Shown here in pieces: positions 43,113 through 51,633 of a stretch of 64,000 nt of DNA. The notes below the pieces were generated by a model. That model had not been told where the DNA came from and did not search any database. It saw only the letters and a program-made list of their open reading frames with translations. Source of the stretch: SZUA-100 sp965248135 (GTDB taxonomy: Bacteria > Pseudomonadota > Alphaproteobacteria > Rhizobiales > Rhizobiaceae); contig CBDFIN010000012.1 of assembly GCA_965248135.1 (NCBI GenBank), forward strand, positions 124,001 to 188,000, written 5' to 3'. Within the stretch, counting starts at the first letter, position 1; each line of letters begins with the position of its first letter. Both the position numbers and the translations under genes were made by a program.

Positions 43113-44234
43113 TTATCTATGTACAATCTTAGCAACAATTCTAAACTTTTTGTATATTTTTTTTTCTAACTGCTCTGTGTTCTTAATTCTATTACCATTA
43201 AAATATAATATTATATGTCTATCTTTTGGTATCATAAAATTATCATAGATAACATCGTCGCCTATTCTGGGAAGTATGAAATTCAAAATTTCAGATGAAA
43301 AGGGTTTGGAGCGCATCAGTGATGCTGGGGTGGAAATCGCGTAAGAGGTGGCGTTATTTTTCGATTTGCGTTTTATTAGCTCATCTAAATTCTTATTTAG
43401 CTTATCAATTCCATCTTCAATACGATCAACACTTGAGATTACTTTGGGTAGTGTTTTCAGATGCTTTTCTGCTCCATCCTGAAGAGTTTTTAGTGTGTCT
43501 AAGCCTTCCAAAGTCTTATCCATCTTATCATCAACCACATGGATGGCGGTGAAAATTGCTTCGCTTAGTGCTCTCGCCATTTGCGCAATAGCTATATCAA
43601 AAGCTCTGCCTGCTTCCGGATATCTTTCCGGTGATTTGATCAAGTCAGTAAAGGCAGCAAAAACCAACTCAGTAAAATCGCGAGTAGAGTTGTCACCTTG
43701 GGTGGGCAGGCCTTGTCTCGCTATCTGGCCGAAGATATCGGGTACCTCATTTTCTGGCCAGCCTGTAATAATAGAAACTACGCCAGAAAAACTCGCAGTG
43801 ATCCCTGCGCTGCTTTTTGCATCGTTTATGGTGTTTCCTGGAGTAATATATTTAGGAATGCCCTCCATTATAGCATGAATATGGATGTCAATCGGACTGT
43901 CGCTTAGATCTTTCATGCGATCAAAGGCTTCGTTGCGAACCTTCTTGAATTTTCTTCGTGTCAGTTTTTCGAATTGAAGGATTGTTTCTCTATTGCCTGC
44001 CCAATCGGGGGACTCCGCCGTACGCTTTGCGGTATCCAGCACTTTGAGTGCTGCCTCTATCCATGATAGTCTTAAAGCTCGGATCAGATCATGATTAGCG
44101 GAAATCTTATTAAAGGGATTGTAGTCACCTAGTCGCGCTAGCACACGTTTTTTTTGATCGTCTGGCATTAGTGCGGCTGCAAACCCTGGCACCCCACCAA
44201 GGATGATATCAAGTAATTTTTCGAAAAAATTCAT
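43113..44234 (-). CDS. Unknown 373-residue protein in an AT-rich islet
   Basis: I do not recognise this protein. Residues 1-60 include a hydrophobic stretch (LLDIILGGVPGFAAALMP). Residues 60-230 are mostly helical, with HDLIRALRLSWIEAALKVLD and DFTELVFAAFTDLIKS. A coiled-coil-like segment runs at about 235-290 (DKMDKTLEGLDTLKTLQ, then RIEDGIDKLNKNLDELIK), and a short beta-rich tail follows. There is no Walker motif, no metal site and no cysteines. The N-terminal part resembles regions that precede NTPase or TPR modules in bacterial defence proteins, but this is an impression, not an assignment. Base use is much more AT-rich than its neighbours, and matching palindromes flank the gene 110 bp downstream and 142 bp upstream, so recent transfer is likely. 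Confidence 0.75.
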   Translation of the reverse strand: MNFFEKLLDIILGGVPGFAAALMPDDQKKRVLARLGDYNPFNKISANHDLIRALRLSWIEAALKVLDTAKRTAESPDWAGNRETILQFEKLTRRKFKKVRNEAFDRMKDLSDSPIDIHIHAIMEGIPKYITPGNTINDAKSSAGITASFSGVVSIITGWPENEVPDIFGQIARQGLPTQGDNSTRDFTELVFAAFTDLIKSPERYPEAGRAFDIAIAQMARALSEAIFTAIHVVDDKMDKTLEGLDTLKTLQDGAEKHLKTLPKVISSVDRIEDGIDKLNKNLDELIKRKSKNNATSYAISTPASLMRSKPFSSEILNFILPRIGDDVIYDNFMIPKDRHIILYFNGNRIKNTEQLEKKIYKKFRIVAKIVHR

Positions 44235-44376
44235 AATCGAACTCGTATATCTACGTTTTGAAAACCCGTACGAACGCGCTATTATGTCATTTTTGAATTA
44301 GTTCGACACAAAAAATATTTCTGGGGTAACTACTATCATCATTTCTTTAACCAGGTAAAGGCTTGCCAAAGCTGCA

Positions 44377-44403
44377 TGAAACAGAATTGGCCATTCTGTT
44401 TCA
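44377..44403. repeat. Palindrome, right flank of islet
   Basis: The arms are TGAAACAGAAT and ATTCTGTTTCA, 11 bp each, with spacer TGGCC. It matches the 42971-43003 palindrome and brackets the unknown gene. Confidence 0.75.
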
Positions 44404-44705
44404 GATTTTGTTATCAAACAAATATGAAAGCAGATAAACAACGATTGGATCAGTCTGCTTAGAATGACATTGCAGTTCTGTCTGCGACACATTCAATTCC
44501 AACGAACTGCCCCCAGACGGCCAACTGACCCCGTGGATTGGATTACCACATAGGAGGCAAAGTGGAAACTGAGTTTCATCACCCAATAAGAAAAACACGC
44601 CGCCAGCTTCCTTACGGTCGTCGAGCTTGCTGCAATCCCGCCCGGCGACGGGTTTGTGAGCCTACCGCATTAGATTCTATGACTTATCCAGTGCGTGTTC
44701 TACCC
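44404..44705. other. Intergenic region, no gene seen
   Basis: These 302 bp between the islet palindrome and the end of trpE(G) contain no convincing gene or terminator. The base composition returns to the local average toward 44600, which may mark the right edge of the islet. Confidence 0.4.
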
Positions 44706-46871
44706 TCAACCCTTGATAAGATGGGCAACAACATTTTCGATCATCCGGTGGCCGGCCTCGCCGCCAAGGGTCATGATGCTTTCGGGGTGAAACTGCACCG
44801 CCGCCACCGGCTCTTTCTTGTGCTCAATCGCCATAATCACCCCGTCTTCGGTCTCCGCGCTGATGAAAAAATCCCGTGACAGTGTCGCCGGATCGGCAAA
44901 TACCGAATGATAACGCCCGACGGTCACATCATGGGCCAGGCCGGAAAACACCTTGCCGGGCTCAATCACCCGAATACGCGCCGGTTTGCCATGCACCGGC
45001 AAGGCCAGTTGCCTTAGTTCGCCGCCCCAGGCCTGGGTAATCGCCTGCAGGCCAAGACAGACGCCAAACAGGGGTATCTTGCGCGCCCGCACCTGGTTGA
45101 TGGTTTTTTTGCAGTTAAAATCCTCCGGTCTGCCCGGTCCCGGCGACAACACCACCAGGTCCGGTTTCAGCCTATCGAACACGGCCTCGTCAATCGGTGT
45201 GCGCAAGGTGGTGACCTTAGCCCCGGTCTGGCGAAAATAATTGGCAAGCGTGTGAACGAAGGAATCTTCATGGTCGATCAGCAAAATATTGCGGCCCTTG
45301 CCGACGGTCGCCGCCCCGCGATTGCCAGCTTCTTTGTTGGTCGCGCTGCCACCGCGGATCGCCGCCAGCATTGCCGAGGCCTTTAGTTCGGTCTCGCGTT
45401 CCTCTTCCTCGGGGTCTGAATCAAACAACAAGGTGGCGCCGGCCCGCACCTGGGCAATGCCGTCTTTGATGCGCACGGTGCGCAGGGTCAGCCCCGTGTT
45501 CATGTCGCCGTTAAAATGAACCACACCCACCGCCCCGCCATACCAGGCGCGCGGGCTTTTTTCGTTTTCCTCGATAAACCGCATCGCCCACAGCTTGGGC
45601 GCACCGGTAACTGTCACCGCCCAGGCGTGCGATAAAAAGGCGTCAAAAGCGTCCATTCCCTCAAGCAGCCGGCCTTCAATATGGTCGACTGTGTGGATCA
45701 GTTTGGAATACATCTCGATCTGACGACGACCAATAACCTTGACCGAGCCCGGTTCACACACCCGGCTCTTGTCGTTGCGGTCGACATCAGAACACATGGT
45801 CAGTTCTGACTCATCCTTTTTCGAGTTGAGCAATTTCAACACCTGCTCGGAATCGGAAATCGCATCGCCCCCGCGTTTGATTGTGCCCGAAATCGGGCAG
45901 GTCTCAACCCGGCGTCCGGTCACCCGCACAAACATTTCCGGCGAAGCACCGACCAGAAATTCATTGCCACCCAGATTGAAGAAGAATGAATAGGGAGACG
46001 GGTTAATGCGCTTCAACCGCTTGGCGATTTTTGATGGCGGGCTTTCGCAATGCTCATAGAACACCTGCCCCGGCACGACTTCAAACAAATCGCCGCGCTT
46101 GAATTTCGCCATCGCCTTGCGCACCAGATCGGCATATTCTCCCGGTTCGTGGTCGCCGCGGCCAGGGTGATGGTCTGCCTGCGCAAAGGCCACGTCCTCA
46201 CCTTCCCGCACAAGGCCCTCGGTCGACCCTCCCGCATCGGCAAAATCATAGCGGTCGTGCCAGGCTTCGGCCGAATGATGGTCGACCACCAGAATTTCAT
46301 CGGGCAGAAAAAGCACCAGATCACGCTGGTCATCCGGTCGCTCAAGCTTGAAGTCAATCGGATCGAATTGGAAGGTTAGATCGTAGCCAAAAGTGCCAAA
46401 GAGACCAAGGCTGGCGTCCTCAGATGATTTGAACAGTGCGACGATTTCCCGCAATACGGAAAATACACTGGGAGCGTTTGAACGTTCCTCTTCGCTCGGT
46501 ATTGCGCCCGGCTGGCAAATTTCAAGATCGAGCCTGCGGTCGCTTCGGCTTGCCTGTTCGATGGCTTCGCAGCCGGCGAGACGCCGTTCGATGATATCGA
46601 GCAACACCACACCGCGCTCATTATAGGCCTGAAGCCACATGGTTCGCCCCCTGGCGGTGATACCAAGCGGCGGATCAATAATCGCCGTATCCCATCTGGT
46701 GTAGCGGCCAGGATATTCATAATTGGAAGAAAGCACCGCGCCGCGTCGGCTATCCAGTTTGTCGACATAGGTCTCAACCGCGTTGTCATAGGGTGTTGCC
46801 ACCCGAGTGCGGCTGATGGTGATGCCGCCTTCCGTTATATATTGCTCCCCGCCGCCTTCAATTGTTTGCAT
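44706..46871 (-). CDS. trpE(G): Fused anthranilate synthase, TrpE-TrpG
   Basis: This 721-residue bifunctional enzyme makes anthranilate from chorismate and glutamine, the first step of tryptophan synthesis. The chorismate-utilising domain (about residues 1-510) has ETCPISGTIKRGGD, ELTMCSDVDRNDKSRVCEPG and LSHAWAVTVTGAPKLWAM. The C-terminal class I glutamine amidotransferase (about 525-721) has VLSPGPGRPEDF, the nucleophile Cys in FGVCLGLQAI, and the His-Glu pair in VQFHPESI. Fusion is typical of Rhizobiales. The gene is preceded by a Trp-leader attenuator. It is not in an operon with other trp genes here. Confidence 0.96.
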   Translation of the reverse strand: MQTIEGGGEQYITEGGITISRTRVATPYDNAVETYVDKLDSRRGAVLSSNYEYPGRYTRWDTAIIDPPLGITARGRTMWLQAYNERGVVLLDIIERRLAGCEAIEQASRSDRRLDLEICQPGAIPSEEERSNAPSVFSVLREIVALFKSSEDASLGLFGTFGYDLTFQFDPIDFKLERPDDQRDLVLFLPDEILVVDHHSAEAWHDRYDFADAGGSTEGLVREGEDVAFAQADHHPGRGDHEPGEYADLVRKAMAKFKRGDLFEVVPGQVFYEHCESPPSKIAKRLKRINPSPYSFFFNLGGNEFLVGASPEMFVRVTGRRVETCPISGTIKRGGDAISDSEQVLKLLNSKKDESELTMCSDVDRNDKSRVCEPGSVKVIGRRQIEMYSKLIHTVDHIEGRLLEGMDAFDAFLSHAWAVTVTGAPKLWAMRFIEENEKSPRAWYGGAVGVVHFNGDMNTGLTLRTVRIKDGIAQVRAGATLLFDSDPEEEERETELKASAMLAAIRGGSATNKEAGNRGAATVGKGRNILLIDHEDSFVHTLANYFRQTGAKVTTLRTPIDEAVFDRLKPDLVVLSPGPGRPEDFNCKKTINQVRARKIPLFGVCLGLQAITQAWGGELRQLALPVHGKPARIRVIEPGKVFSGLAHDVTVGRYHSVFADPATLSRDFFISAETEDGVIMAIEHKKEPVAAVQFHPESIMTLGGEAGHRMIENVVAHLIKG

Positions 46872-46913
46872 CTCTATCGCCTCATTTCTGCTGCTGCCAG
46901 TTGAGCGCCGGAC

Positions 46914-46948
46914 AATAAAAAGGCCGCCCGGGGCACCCGCAGCGGCTT
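46914..46948 (-). terminator. trp attenuator terminator hairpin
   Basis: On the minus strand a GC-rich stem, GCCGC and CGGG pairing with CCCG and GCGGC, is followed by CCTTTTTATT. The left arm (AAGCCGCT) can instead pair with AGCGGCTTG just after trpL, giving the alternative antiterminator fold expected of attenuation. Confidence 0.85.
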
Positions 46949-46984
46949 CAATTCTTCACAAGACACGTGTCTACAAGCCGCTGG

Positions 46985-47029
46985 TTAGCAGGCCCACCAC
47001 CACGAATTCGTTGCGAAATTTACACTCAT
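46985..47029 (-). CDS. trpL: trp leader peptide
   Basis: This 14-codon frame encodes MSVNFATNSWWWAC, with three consecutive Trp codons just before the stop, followed by mutually exclusive stems and a terminator ahead of trpE(G). This closely resembles the Sinorhizobium trpL arrangement, where ribosome stalling at Trp codons under tryptophan starvation allows antitermination. Confidence 0.9.
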   Translation of the reverse strand: MSVNFATNSWWWAC

Positions 47030-47077
47030 CAAAGACAGATACTCCTCCTTTTTCCGGCACGCAAGAAAAAACAGAGC

Positions 47078-47221
47078 GGGAAGTTCAGCACGGTTGAACC
47101 AATGCCGAACTTCCCTTTGTGGCCTGCGGCTACACAGGCCCCGATATTGCCTTTGGTTGCAGAGGGATGCTCGGCAATATCAGCAGAATACAGAACTATC
47201 CGGTGTATTACAGCAATACAC
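47078..47221. other. Cluster of four hairpins downstream of the AAA+ operon
   Basis: Four perfect inverted repeats lie in 144 bp: GGGAAGTTC/GAACTTCCC (47078-47115), GGCCTG/CAGGCC (47121-47140), GATATTGCC/GGCAATATC (47143-47181) and GTGTATT/AATACAC (47203-47221). On the minus strand the last stem is followed by GCTCTGTTTTTTC, as in a terminator. The region could be the operon's 3' end, a small RNA, or both. Confidence 0.55.
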
Positions 47222-47265
47222 TCAATGGGTGTAAATGTAAATTCTGCGCATCAACAGTTATTTAA

Positions 47266-48387
47266 TTATCGATCCAGCACCGAACGAGCCTCAACCAAAT
47301 TGGAACGGACCCTTAAGATATAAAAACCCATGGTCGCCAAATGGGTTGGCATAATCCAGCCGCCCTCAGCACCATTGGAAATAATGAAAGGCCGAATTTT
47401 CAGCGCCGAGCTGAGCTGATTATCCATCCGGGTCCACAGCCGGTCGAGACCACGCTGCTTGATCACGTCTTGAAAATCTGCCCCAACCGCCTTAACCATG
47501 CCGGAATAGGCATAAAGCTGGCCATAGGCAAACCAGAACCGGTCGTCGGCGCGGGTATCGAACCACCCTGAATTATACTGTTCCGACCGGGTGCGCAAAA
47601 TATCGGATGTGGAGCCGAGGTCACTGGCGATCCGATCCATCAGCTGGATCAGATTGTCGGCGCGCGCATCGTAGATGGCTTCACAGCTTGCAAGTCGCTC
47701 GTTGAACTTGTTCAGACTGCTCATGGCACTGCGATACCAGCTCGGCGTCGGCGTTTTGGGACCAAACGGACTGATGCCAAAATACCAGGTAAATTCATCA
47801 AAAGCGAGATTACCTCGGGCGTCCTGCAAGTCCTTGTCAATTTGACTGGTGCCGCGCACCCGGCCCAGCCGGTCGACCAATTCAATCGAAATACGCCGCA
47901 CCGCCTGGTGGATGCCGCGTTGAAAACTCGCTTTGTTATCAAGAAAGGGTGTCTTGTCCCAACGCATGCCGAAAAGGCCAAGCCGATAAAGCAAGGTCGA
48001 CGAAATCCATTGATTCCGGTTGACATTGAGATCAACCAGATCGGCAGTCACTCGGACCAGACCGGAACGCCGGCAGCTCGTTTGCTCACCTTCCGTTGCA
48101 CTCGAACTGGTGGCGGCCTGCATGGGCTCAAATTTGTAATTATCCGCATAGGCCGGATCAAAATCGTTCCAGCGCTGGGTCACAAAAAGAAAATAGACGT
48201 AACCGACAATCAACAGCAAAAGCAGGATCAAGAACGGTCCCTTGATCAGCCATTTCTGCCGCCTATACCAACGGTTAATGGCGAGAAACGGCCACAGCAG
48301 CCAAGCAACCACCATGCCTATACCCCGTCCGACGAGGTAGAAAATTCGGGAAAAGAAATTGATGATCGGATCAAGCATGCGGCTCAC
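47266..48387 (-). CDS. DUF2333-like membrane protein, gene 5 of unknown operon
   Basis: This 373-residue protein has an N-terminal cytoplasmic or amphipathic segment and one or two TM helices (about 20-36 and 50-70). A large periplasmic, mostly helical domain follows, with WISSTLLYRLGLFGMRWDKT, ASFQRGIHQAVRRISIELVDR and DRFWFAYGQLYAYSGMVKAV. These segments match what I know as the DUF2333 family, of unknown function. The start is GTG immediately after the stop of the upstream gene; an ATG three codons in is possible. As the only membrane protein of the operon it probably anchors the system at the inner membrane. Confidence 0.8.
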   Translation of the reverse strand: MSRMLDPIINFFSRIFYLVGRGIGMVVAWLLWPFLAINRWYRRQKWLIKGPFLILLLLLIVGYVYFLFVTQRWNDFDPAYADNYKFEPMQAATSSSATEGEQTSCRRSGLVRVTADLVDLNVNRNQWISSTLLYRLGLFGMRWDKTPFLDNKASFQRGIHQAVRRISIELVDRLGRVRGTSQIDKDLQDARGNLAFDEFTWYFGISPFGPKTPTPSWYRSAMSSLNKFNERLASCEAIYDARADNLIQLMDRIASDLGSTSDILRTRSEQYNSGWFDTRADDRFWFAYGQLYAYSGMVKAVGADFQDVIKQRGLDRLWTRMDNQLSSALKIRPFIISNGAEGGWIMPTHLATMGFYILRVRSNLVEARSVLDR

Positions 48388-49680
48388 CTAAAGGTCATAA
48401 AGTTGCTGGCGGAAAGCCGCCTTGTCGGAGAAATAGTCCCTGCGAAGACGCTTAACAACATATTCGCGGAATTTCTTTGGCCAGTTGGCGTAGGTTGCAT
48501 AAAAGGCCGGTTTGTTGAACACATACTGGCTCATGTAGTCGAATGGCACATAGTCGGCAATCAGCCGATTGACCAGCCATTGGTCCTGGTGGCCGGGGCG
48601 GCCCCGTGAAAGCAGAAAGCGGCCTCGGGCATCGATTTCGTCAAGATCGATCTGCGACCAGTTGGATAATTCGCGCTTCGCCCAGTTGAGAAATGGCAAA
48701 GTGCCCTCTTTCTCAAATTCATCCGGGTATCGATTGATGAAAGATTTGATCCAGCGCCGGTCGCTGGAAGGCTTTTCATCAGGGTCGATTGTTGCCGCAA
48801 GCAACGTTACCAGCATATCTGCCCGGTGTTCTATATATTCACTGCGCTCGATCCACGAACCTCGCGGCGTGTCGACCCGACCGGTTTCCAAAAGAAAGCG
48901 ATAGACCAGTTCCTGATCACGGGCGTCGATATAGCTGACCTGCCATGGCCGCGAGCGTTTGAAACCGGGGGCCGAGGGATCGCCGATAACGGTGGTCTGT
49001 TTAGGATCGATAAAGACATAAAGGCCACCAAAATGGCCGGTCCAGAAAGTGTTGTGACGGAATATCACCTCATCCGGCACAATCTGGTTCTGTCGAATAT
49101 CGCCGGTCGCCTTGGCAAGTTCGACCATGCGGTTGAGCATGGTGTCATCGCGCCAACTATCCGGCTCTTTTTTTAGCCTGTCGACCAGGGTTCTAAGTTC
49201 TGCTGCCTGCGCGGTCAGATCATTGGCGGTGAATACCTTGAATTCGACCTGCTCGATTGACAAAAGATCCTCAATCGTTTCCGCCTCAAGTACCGTATCC
49301 TCGATTTCACCAAATAGCACATCCTTGATCGTCAACACCTTGATAACCTTGGCATTGCGCTCAAAGAATTCGTGCATCAATTGGCCGGTGTTGGAAAACG
49401 CCGTTCGGATAACCGGCAGATGAACCTGCTCTGGAGCAAGAATGATAAAGCGCCGATTGATGGCTTTGGGATCGAGATAAAGCTTGTCACCCAGTTCGTC
49501 GGCGACCTCAGGCGAATAACCGACCATATCGACCCGGAACGAGGCGAGCTTGGTTTTTGGCAGGCCAAAACCTACAAGCGCCTGATTATAGCGCTCAATC
49601 ATATAGGGTTCGGCAACCTTCATCAGGCCGCCATTTATCAGTTCATTTTCCTCAAGGAGTTTCATGGCTTTGCGTGTCAC
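48388..49680 (-). CDS. Unknown 430-residue protein, gene 4 of the operon
   Basis: This soluble protein is probably cytoplasmic; I believe it belongs to the family named DUF6638, but could not check. The N-terminal half has strands and helices with YSPEVADELGDKLYLDPKAI and FIILAPEQVHLPVIRTAFSN. The central part has FRHNTFWTGHFGGLYVFID, and the C-terminal part is aromatic and basic (VPFDYMSQYVFNKPAFYATY). No catalytic motif is recognised. The GTG start overlaps the ATPase stop by 4 bp, and its own stop abuts the next start, so both junctions are translationally coupled. Confidence 0.75.
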   Translation of the reverse strand: MTRKAMKLLEENELINGGLMKVAEPYMIERYNQALVGFGLPKTKLASFRVDMVGYSPEVADELGDKLYLDPKAINRRFIILAPEQVHLPVIRTAFSNTGQLMHEFFERNAKVIKVLTIKDVLFGEIEDTVLEAETIEDLLSIEQVEFKVFTANDLTAQAAELRTLVDRLKKEPDSWRDDTMLNRMVELAKATGDIRQNQIVPDEVIFRHNTFWTGHFGGLYVFIDPKQTTVIGDPSAPGFKRSRPWQVSYIDARDQELVYRFLLETGRVDTPRGSWIERSEYIEHRADMLVTLLAATIDPDEKPSSDRRWIKSFINRYPDEFEKEGTLPFLNWAKRELSNWSQIDLDEIDARGRFLLSRGRPGHQDQWLVNRLIADYVPFDYMSQYVFNKPAFYATYANWPKKFREYVVKRLRRDYFSDKAAFRQQLYDL

Positions 49681-51587
49681 GTGCTCCAGTGGCCTTTACT
49701 CTTCAACTCAGTAATTTCCCGCGCCGCACGCTCGCGCAGCCGTTCGTTACGGATCATCGCATCGACGCCCACCTGGTCGGACCTGTCAGTGTAGCGGAAT
49801 TCGGAATCGGCATAACGATTGATCTCCTGCATCACCATATCCATGTTAAAAGGCCCGCGCAGTTCTGCAATCATCGCTTTCTTGTCGTCATATTCCCGGT
49901 GAACAAATGCCTCCGGCGTCTCGAACCACTCATCGGGCAATTCGATATCCATCGCCCGCATCTTGATCGCATCGGTAATGTTCTTGATCGCCCGCCCGGT
50001 AAAACGTGGCTCGGCCTGCTTGATCATGTGCAGATAGGCGCCGATATCAGACATCGATTTGGGTTCACCACGCTCATCCATGAAGCGATCATAAATTTTC
50101 TTCAACCCCTCTTCCTGGGGTTTTGAATAATCTTCGTAAGCGCTGGCCACCGCTTTCTGGATAATCTGGGCGTCGAAAAGGTCGTGATTTCCCAGCGGAA
50201 TTTTGTGGTTCTTGCCCGCGAGCAGGACAAATATATCAATATAATCGTCCTGTGTTTGCGGGCCGTCAACAAGCCACCTTGCTCCGGCCCGCTGGCGCAA
50301 TGCATCATCGACATTTTCCGGATAATTGGAAAACATGCCAAACGAACAATTGCCACGCACCACCGTCGTGGCGCCGGCAAAACTTTCCATCAGCACCGCG
50401 GTGACCTCTTGCTGACCGGCCGATGCCCTGTCGTCCGAGCGTTTGGCGGCGACCTGATCGATATCGTCCACCGTGCCGAAGCCGATGGTCCGGTTGGACA
50501 ACACGTTTTCAACGAACTGTTTGCAATTTTGCCCCGATTTGCCCTGATAGGAAGATATCTGATCAACACCAAAATTCTCGAAATGAAAATTATATCCGGC
50601 CATGTGACAATAGTCGTTGATCAGGCCGGCGATCATCTGAATGAGAATGGTTTTGCCGGTGCCGGGCGCGCCGTCGCCGATAAAGGTGAACAAAAAACCG
50701 CCCAGTTCGACAAACGGATTCATCTGCCGGTCGAAATCATAGGCCATCAGCATTTTGGAAAGTTTCATCGCCTGGTATTTGGCGATGTGGTTGCCGACGA
50801 TTTCATTCGGCTGTTTGAAAGTCATCACCAGCGGCTTGCGTTTGGCCCCTGGCGCAACGTCGAAACCGTTTAGCTCAAAGCCGTCATTCTCCAGTTTGAT
50901 ATGGGTGTCTTCAAAAGCGCCGAGGCCGGCAAAGCGAGACTTGCGCTGTAACAAGCCGTCAAGTGCAACACGCGCGAATGCCCGCGCCCGTGACAACAAC
51001 ACGGTGTCATCGCCAGCGCCATCAACCGCCCGGTCGAGACCGGCAATCAGGGTTTTCAATACATCCTGCGGTGTGTCGAAATCAAATGCCGGCTCATCGA
51101 CATCATTGGCCGGTTCACCCACGGCCTCGATCATCTGCAACATATAGGCGGCAAGCGAGAAGGCGGAAACATATGCAGATGCCTCCAGCAATCCACGGTA
51201 GATTTCCGCCTGGTCACCCGAAAGTGGTGACGACAAATTGCGCGCCGCCAGGCTTTCAAGGCTGGTCTGGCGGGCAAACAGATCGCTGACCGCCAATGCC
51301 ACCGCCAATCCCCGCCTTGCCTTGAAAACCAGCCCGTGCTGGGCAATCGACAACATCGCATCATTTGCTGATACCGCTGCAATAGTCTTGATCAATTCGA
51401 CCTTGTTGGACTTGCGGCTGCCGGCATTTGAGACCGTCGAGACAAACCGCCGTCTGGTGCCGGCAATTTCGGTCCTGGACTTGTTGTCGTCGGCCTCAAG
51501 CACAACACAGCGCGTGATCAGGCTCTGCGCGGTGCTCATATGCTTGGCAATGTCATCTTCGTTCAGTGCGGTCAGTCCTATGTCCAT
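49677..51587 (-). CDS. AAA+ ATPase, gene 3 of the operon
   Basis: This 636-residue protein has a helical N-terminal region (about 1-290) and one AAA+ module. Walker A is GAPGTGKT at residues 306-313 and the Walker B-like acidic strand is GFGTVDDIDQ at about 370-378. A sensor and arginine-finger region follows at SNYPENVDDALRQRAGARW near 420-438. The C-terminal lid is helical (EPRFTGRAIKNITDAIKM). There is no signal peptide or TM. AAA+ proteins of this kind remodel protein complexes; the partner is probably one of the operon products. It overlaps the next gene by 4 bp. No von Willebrand A partner is present, which argues against a MoxR-vWA pair. Confidence 0.85.
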   Translation of the reverse strand: MDIGLTALNEDDIAKHMSTAQSLITRCVVLEADDNKSRTEIAGTRRRFVSTVSNAGSRKSNKVELIKTIAAVSANDAMLSIAQHGLVFKARRGLAVALAVSDLFARQTSLESLAARNLSSPLSGDQAEIYRGLLEASAYVSAFSLAAYMLQMIEAVGEPANDVDEPAFDFDTPQDVLKTLIAGLDRAVDGAGDDTVLLSRARAFARVALDGLLQRKSRFAGLGAFEDTHIKLENDGFELNGFDVAPGAKRKPLVMTFKQPNEIVGNHIAKYQAMKLSKMLMAYDFDRQMNPFVELGGFLFTFIGDGAPGTGKTILIQMIAGLINDYCHMAGYNFHFENFGVDQISSYQGKSGQNCKQFVENVLSNRTIGFGTVDDIDQVAAKRSDDRASAGQQEVTAVLMESFAGATTVVRGNCSFGMFSNYPENVDDALRQRAGARWLVDGPQTQDDYIDIFVLLAGKNHKIPLGNHDLFDAQIIQKAVASAYEDYSKPQEEGLKKIYDRFMDERGEPKSMSDIGAYLHMIKQAEPRFTGRAIKNITDAIKMRAMDIELPDEWFETPEAFVHREYDDKKAMIAELRGPFNMDMVMQEINRYADSEFRYTDRSDQVGVDAMIRNERLRERAAREITELKSKGHWST

Positions 51588-51633
51588 CTAAACACCCATG
51601 ATATCTGGCTTTGTCGACCCAAAGGACCGCTGC

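Noticed and set aside
43113..44234. STAND/NACHT-type NTPase
   Set aside because: The helical N-terminus gave this impression, but there is no Walker A or B motif anywhere in the protein.
44706..46871. Long open frames on the strand opposite trpE(G) and opposite soxB, aceA and the AAA+ operon
   Set aside because: These are shadows of strongly coding genes in other frames, without ribosome sites or family features.
49677..51587. MoxR/CbbQ-type ATPase with a von Willebrand A partner
   Set aside because: No neighbouring gene shows a MIDAS motif (DxSxS), and the N-terminal 290 residues are unlike MoxR.
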